From: Methylococcaceae bacterium
Lineage (GTDB): Bacteria > Pseudomonadota > Gammaproteobacteria > Methylococcales > Methylomonadaceae
Direction of reading: 5' to 3'
Assembly: GCA_014191975.1 (NCBI GenBank)
Contig: BJHG01000007.1
Location: 1-45,575 of the forward strand
DNA length: 45,575 nt
In this document: positions 43,460-45,575 of the stretch, piece by piece
Position numbering within the stretch: the first letter of the stretch is position 1
Layout of the letters: the number at the start of each line of letters is the position of its first letter
Translations under genes and position numbers: made by a program
The notes under the pieces: generated by a model
Databases searched by the model: none
Seen by the model: the letters and a program-made list of their open reading frames with translations, nothing else
What the model was told of the DNA's origin: nothing

Positions 43460-45126
43460 ATGGGTGCACTAAAACCATCTAATCGCACCAAATCCATTTT
43501 CGCCAACACCGCCACCGCTAAAACGATTTCACCTAAATCTATACCGCTTTGTTGCGCAAGTTCGTTCAGCGGTAATGTTTTTGCAGTTAAAACCTGAACT
43601 ATTTTTTCAACAATTATCACGTTGGGTAAAATTTGCGTGGCGTAATTAAACAACGGATTTTTAATCAATGTCGCATAAGTTTCCACCGTATTCTGGGTTT
43701 GTAAGGTAACGCGCGTGTGCGGCTGAATCAGCGTCGTCGGATAATGCCCAAAACTGTAAAACGGATCAAGCCGATTTCCCGCGACTTTAGGCGCAGAATG
43801 TTGAGCTGTATTTTGTTTCGCTACTTGTCGTAATGTGTGCAATTCCGCGTATAAATTCTGATATTGCGGATACACCACGCGCCAATCAAAATGCGTTCGC
43901 GCTCCTTCTTTTCCCGCTTCGCTCATTTTTTGCCGCAATTCAGGCTGTTCCACCAACACCGTTAATTTTTCCACCAATGCCGCCATCGATACGGAAATAG
44001 TTTGGCAAATTAACCCGCAATAAATGTCGTAATTTATCATTTCAGTTTCGTGAGATTTAGCGAAATTTTCACCTAAATTCGGCGGCGGCATGAATGTTGG
44101 AATCCGAAAACCGTCTACGCCGTCACGTACTGTGTCTTTATAACCGTTCCAATCGCTCACAATGACGGGCAAACCAGCCGCCATCGCTTCAATCGGCGTA
44201 ATACCAAAAGTTTCTTGAATATTGTCCGGCAACGAAATGAAAATATCCGCACTCGCCCAACACTGCCCGGCCAATTTTGGATTTCGTCCGTCCACAAAAC
44301 ACGCGCGAACGTCTGGACAAAATTGCGCCGCACCGTCAATAAAACTTGCTTGAATAGCATCATTTCCAAACCAACCGCATTGTAATAATGTGATTTTTTT
44401 GCCAGTCGATTTTGCTACTTCTTGTGCGGCAAGATACATCGCGTGCGGGTGCGCTTTGGCGTGAAAAGACAATCGCCCGACAAACACCAACACGATTTCG
44501 TCGTCGCAGATATTCAACGCCGTCCGCGCTTCGGCACGATTATCGGTGGTAAATTCAAAATCGCAGCAATGAATGCCCAATGGAATAACGGGCAATTGCG
44601 GCAACGTGATTTGAATTTGCGAACCAAACCGCCACCGCAACATGTCGATTTCCGCATTTAATAATAATTTGACTGTTTCCAATACGGCGGTAGATGTACA
44701 AATCAAAGCATCCCACGGCATAACGGGTGCAGCTAATAAACCTGTAATCGCATCCATTGCGCGGTGTGAAGCTGTGGTATGCGTTACGCCAACCAATGAA
44801 TACGCTGTATTACTCGCACGTAATCGTAACTTTGCCGCCACATCCAGCCCAGGTCCTGGTAAATATAACGCGCCAATTTCGCTGAGTAAATCTAATTGAT
44901 TCGCTGGAATCCATTGCGCGGTGGCAGTCGGGTCAATCGTTTGTACGAGATTTGCGAAAACCGCTGCTGATTTTTGATGTGGCGTGTACGCATAAACGGT
45001 TTGCTGATTTCGTCCCGCGACCGCCGCACGTAAAAAACTGTTTCCCGCCGCTTGCCGTCCCATCAATTTTGGCTCGGACAATAAATACGCATCGGGTTCA
45101 AAAAGAATGGCAGCTGTGTGAGACAT
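43456..45126 (-). CDS. GT4-family glycosyltransferase with extra C-terminal domain
   Basis: This 556-residue protein has a GT-B fold. The donor-site E-x7-E region is ETFGITPIEAMAAGLPVIVS, preceded by VLVFVGRLSFHAKAHPHAMY. After the transferase (to about 420), a C-terminal ~110-residue part ends in LPLNELAQQSGIDLGEIVLA, which resembles a winged-helix or helical domain. ATG 45126 (MSHTAAILFEPDAYLLSEPK) is preferred over 45180. It is likely to glycosylate an envelope polymer or lipid; the substrate is unknown. Confidence 0.88.
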   Translation of the reverse strand: MSHTAAILFEPDAYLLSEPKLMGRQAAGNSFLRAAVAGRNQQTVYAYTPHQKSAAVFANLVQTIDPTATAQWIPANQLDLLSEIGALYLPGPGLDVAAKLRLRASNTAYSLVGVTHTTASHRAMDAITGLLAAPVMPWDALICTSTAVLETVKLLLNAEIDMLRWRFGSQIQITLPQLPVIPLGIHCCDFEFTTDNRAEARTALNICDDEIVLVFVGRLSFHAKAHPHAMYLAAQEVAKSTGKKITLLQCGWFGNDAIQASFIDGAAQFCPDVRACFVDGRNPKLAGQCWASADIFISLPDNIQETFGITPIEAMAAGLPVIVSDWNGYKDTVRDGVDGFRIPTFMPPPNLGENFAKSHETEMINYDIYCGLICQTISVSMAALVEKLTVLVEQPELRQKMSEAGKEGARTHFDWRVVYPQYQNLYAELHTLRQVAKQNTAQHSAPKVAGNRLDPFYSFGHYPTTLIQPHTRVTLQTQNTVETYATLIKNPLFNYATQILPNVIIVEKIVQVLTAKTLPLNELAQQSGIDLGEIVLAVAVLAKMDLVRLDGFSAPI

Positions 45127-45287
45127 AATGAAAATTTCCGTAAAAATGTTTGATTTTTGTTGCCCAGTGTGGGGTTGCAAATAATACTGGTTGATAAAGA
45201 GGAGTGAAATGTACGTAAGGATACAGTCAAAAATAATATCCCGATTTAATGAGTTGAAATGAGATAATAAGCCCCTAAATTTTTCTC

Positions 45288-45455
45288 ATGGCAAATTATC
45301 AAATGATCAGTTATGAAAAGCACATCGAAGTAAAAATGCAACGTCTCTTTGTCACGTTATCGGAAAAGGATAAACGCCGATATGCCGCCATTGAAGCGGA
45401 GAAATTAAATCATGGAGGGACTGATTATATTTCAAGGCTCTTTGATAAACAATAG
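45288..45455 (+). mobile_element. N-terminal fragment of an ISAzo13-like transposase
   Basis: A 55-residue frame includes LFVTLSEKDKRRYAAIEAEK, then LNHGGTDYISRLFDKQ and a stop. This matches the start of ISAzo13/Rhodopirellula-type transposases (L.E.DRRRYAA.EA..LG.GG..YI..L). The catalytic domain is absent, so it is a dead remnant. No terminal inverted repeats were found within the window. Confidence 0.7.
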
Positions 45456-45575
45456 TTCGGACAGTTTTTGAAAGGTAAAAACAAAATCTAAAAATCAGCA
45501 AAAATGTAGTTCAAAAAAAACATTAACGCTGAACAAGATTTCGATGGAACTACTTGAAACGATTTTGGGAAAAAT
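45456..45575. other. Right-edge AT-rich sequence
   Basis: No complete gene is visible. A frame opens at ATG 45544 (MELLETILGK) and runs off the window, so a gene may begin here. The sequence may also belong to the decayed insertion sequence on its left. Confidence 0.2.

Overview
This 45.6 kb window is chromosomal DNA of a low-GC gammaproteobacterium. The gene order yceD-rpmF-plsX-fabH-fabD-fabG-acpP-fabF-pabC-mltG-tmk-holB-pilZ-tatD, the hslVU pair, lipB-lipA, a gammaproteobacterial-type metA and a TusD/TusC pair all fit that class. The AT-rich coding, the sulfur-relay genes, an unusual haem-c membrane protein and the many toxin-antitoxin (TA) scraps suggest a sulfur-oxidising Beggiatoaceae/Thiotrichales-like organism. 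That placement is inference; a methanotroph-like lineage is the main alternative.

Layout. 1-3.3 kb: an accessory zone, all on the minus strand, of small TA modules (yefM/yoeB, hicBA, a BrnT-like toxin with its antitoxin, DUF4160/DUF2442), several broken, plus a frameshifted DUF1566 gene. 3.3-6.9 kb: one 1219-residue iron-sulfur flavoprotein that looks like a fusion of the two subunits of NfnAB/SudAB-type enzymes. 7.0-8.9 kb: hslVU. 9.0-11.9 kb (plus strand): erpA, hisS, a SemiSWEET transporter and yicC. 12.3-14.3 kb: a haem-c membrane protein, tusD, tusC and a small membrane protein. 14.4-14.85 kb: decayed hypC and hypD, the remains of a [NiFe]-hydrogenase maturation locus. 14.8-30.6 kb (minus strand): a very long run of co-directional genes from yceD through fatty-acid synthesis, cell-wall and replication genes to moaD-moaE and a DRGH nuclease. 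It is interrupted between fabH and fabD by a roughly 3 kb TA island. 30.7-37.4 kb (plus strand): methylthioinosine phosphorylase, a DUF455 ferritin-like protein, two chemotaxis/TPR-like unknowns, a Sua5-type tRNA modification enzyme, a phosphopantetheinyl transferase, a P-loop protein and metA. 37.4-39.7 kb (minus strand): trmB, lipA, lipB. 39.8-45.1 kb: a membrane protein, a BON lipoprotein, a Lon-like protease and a GT4 glycosyltransferase. The right edge carries a transposase fragment.

The most striking pattern concerns how small TA modules sit among core genes. Partial copies of neighbouring core genes lie beside them: 74 bp of the flavoprotein gene's 3' end brackets DUF4160/DUF2442, a diverged 5' third of fabD is fused to a YoeB remnant, and a 63-bp internal scrap of the flavoprotein gene lies next to a broken yoeB. 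One antitoxin appears to be a chimera, with the N-terminal half of a DUF2281-type antitoxin joined to the toxin-binding tail of a YefM antitoxin. Together these suggest repeated one-sided (homology-anchored) integration and recombination between TA modules.

No tRNA, rRNA, CRISPR array or complete insertion sequence was seen.
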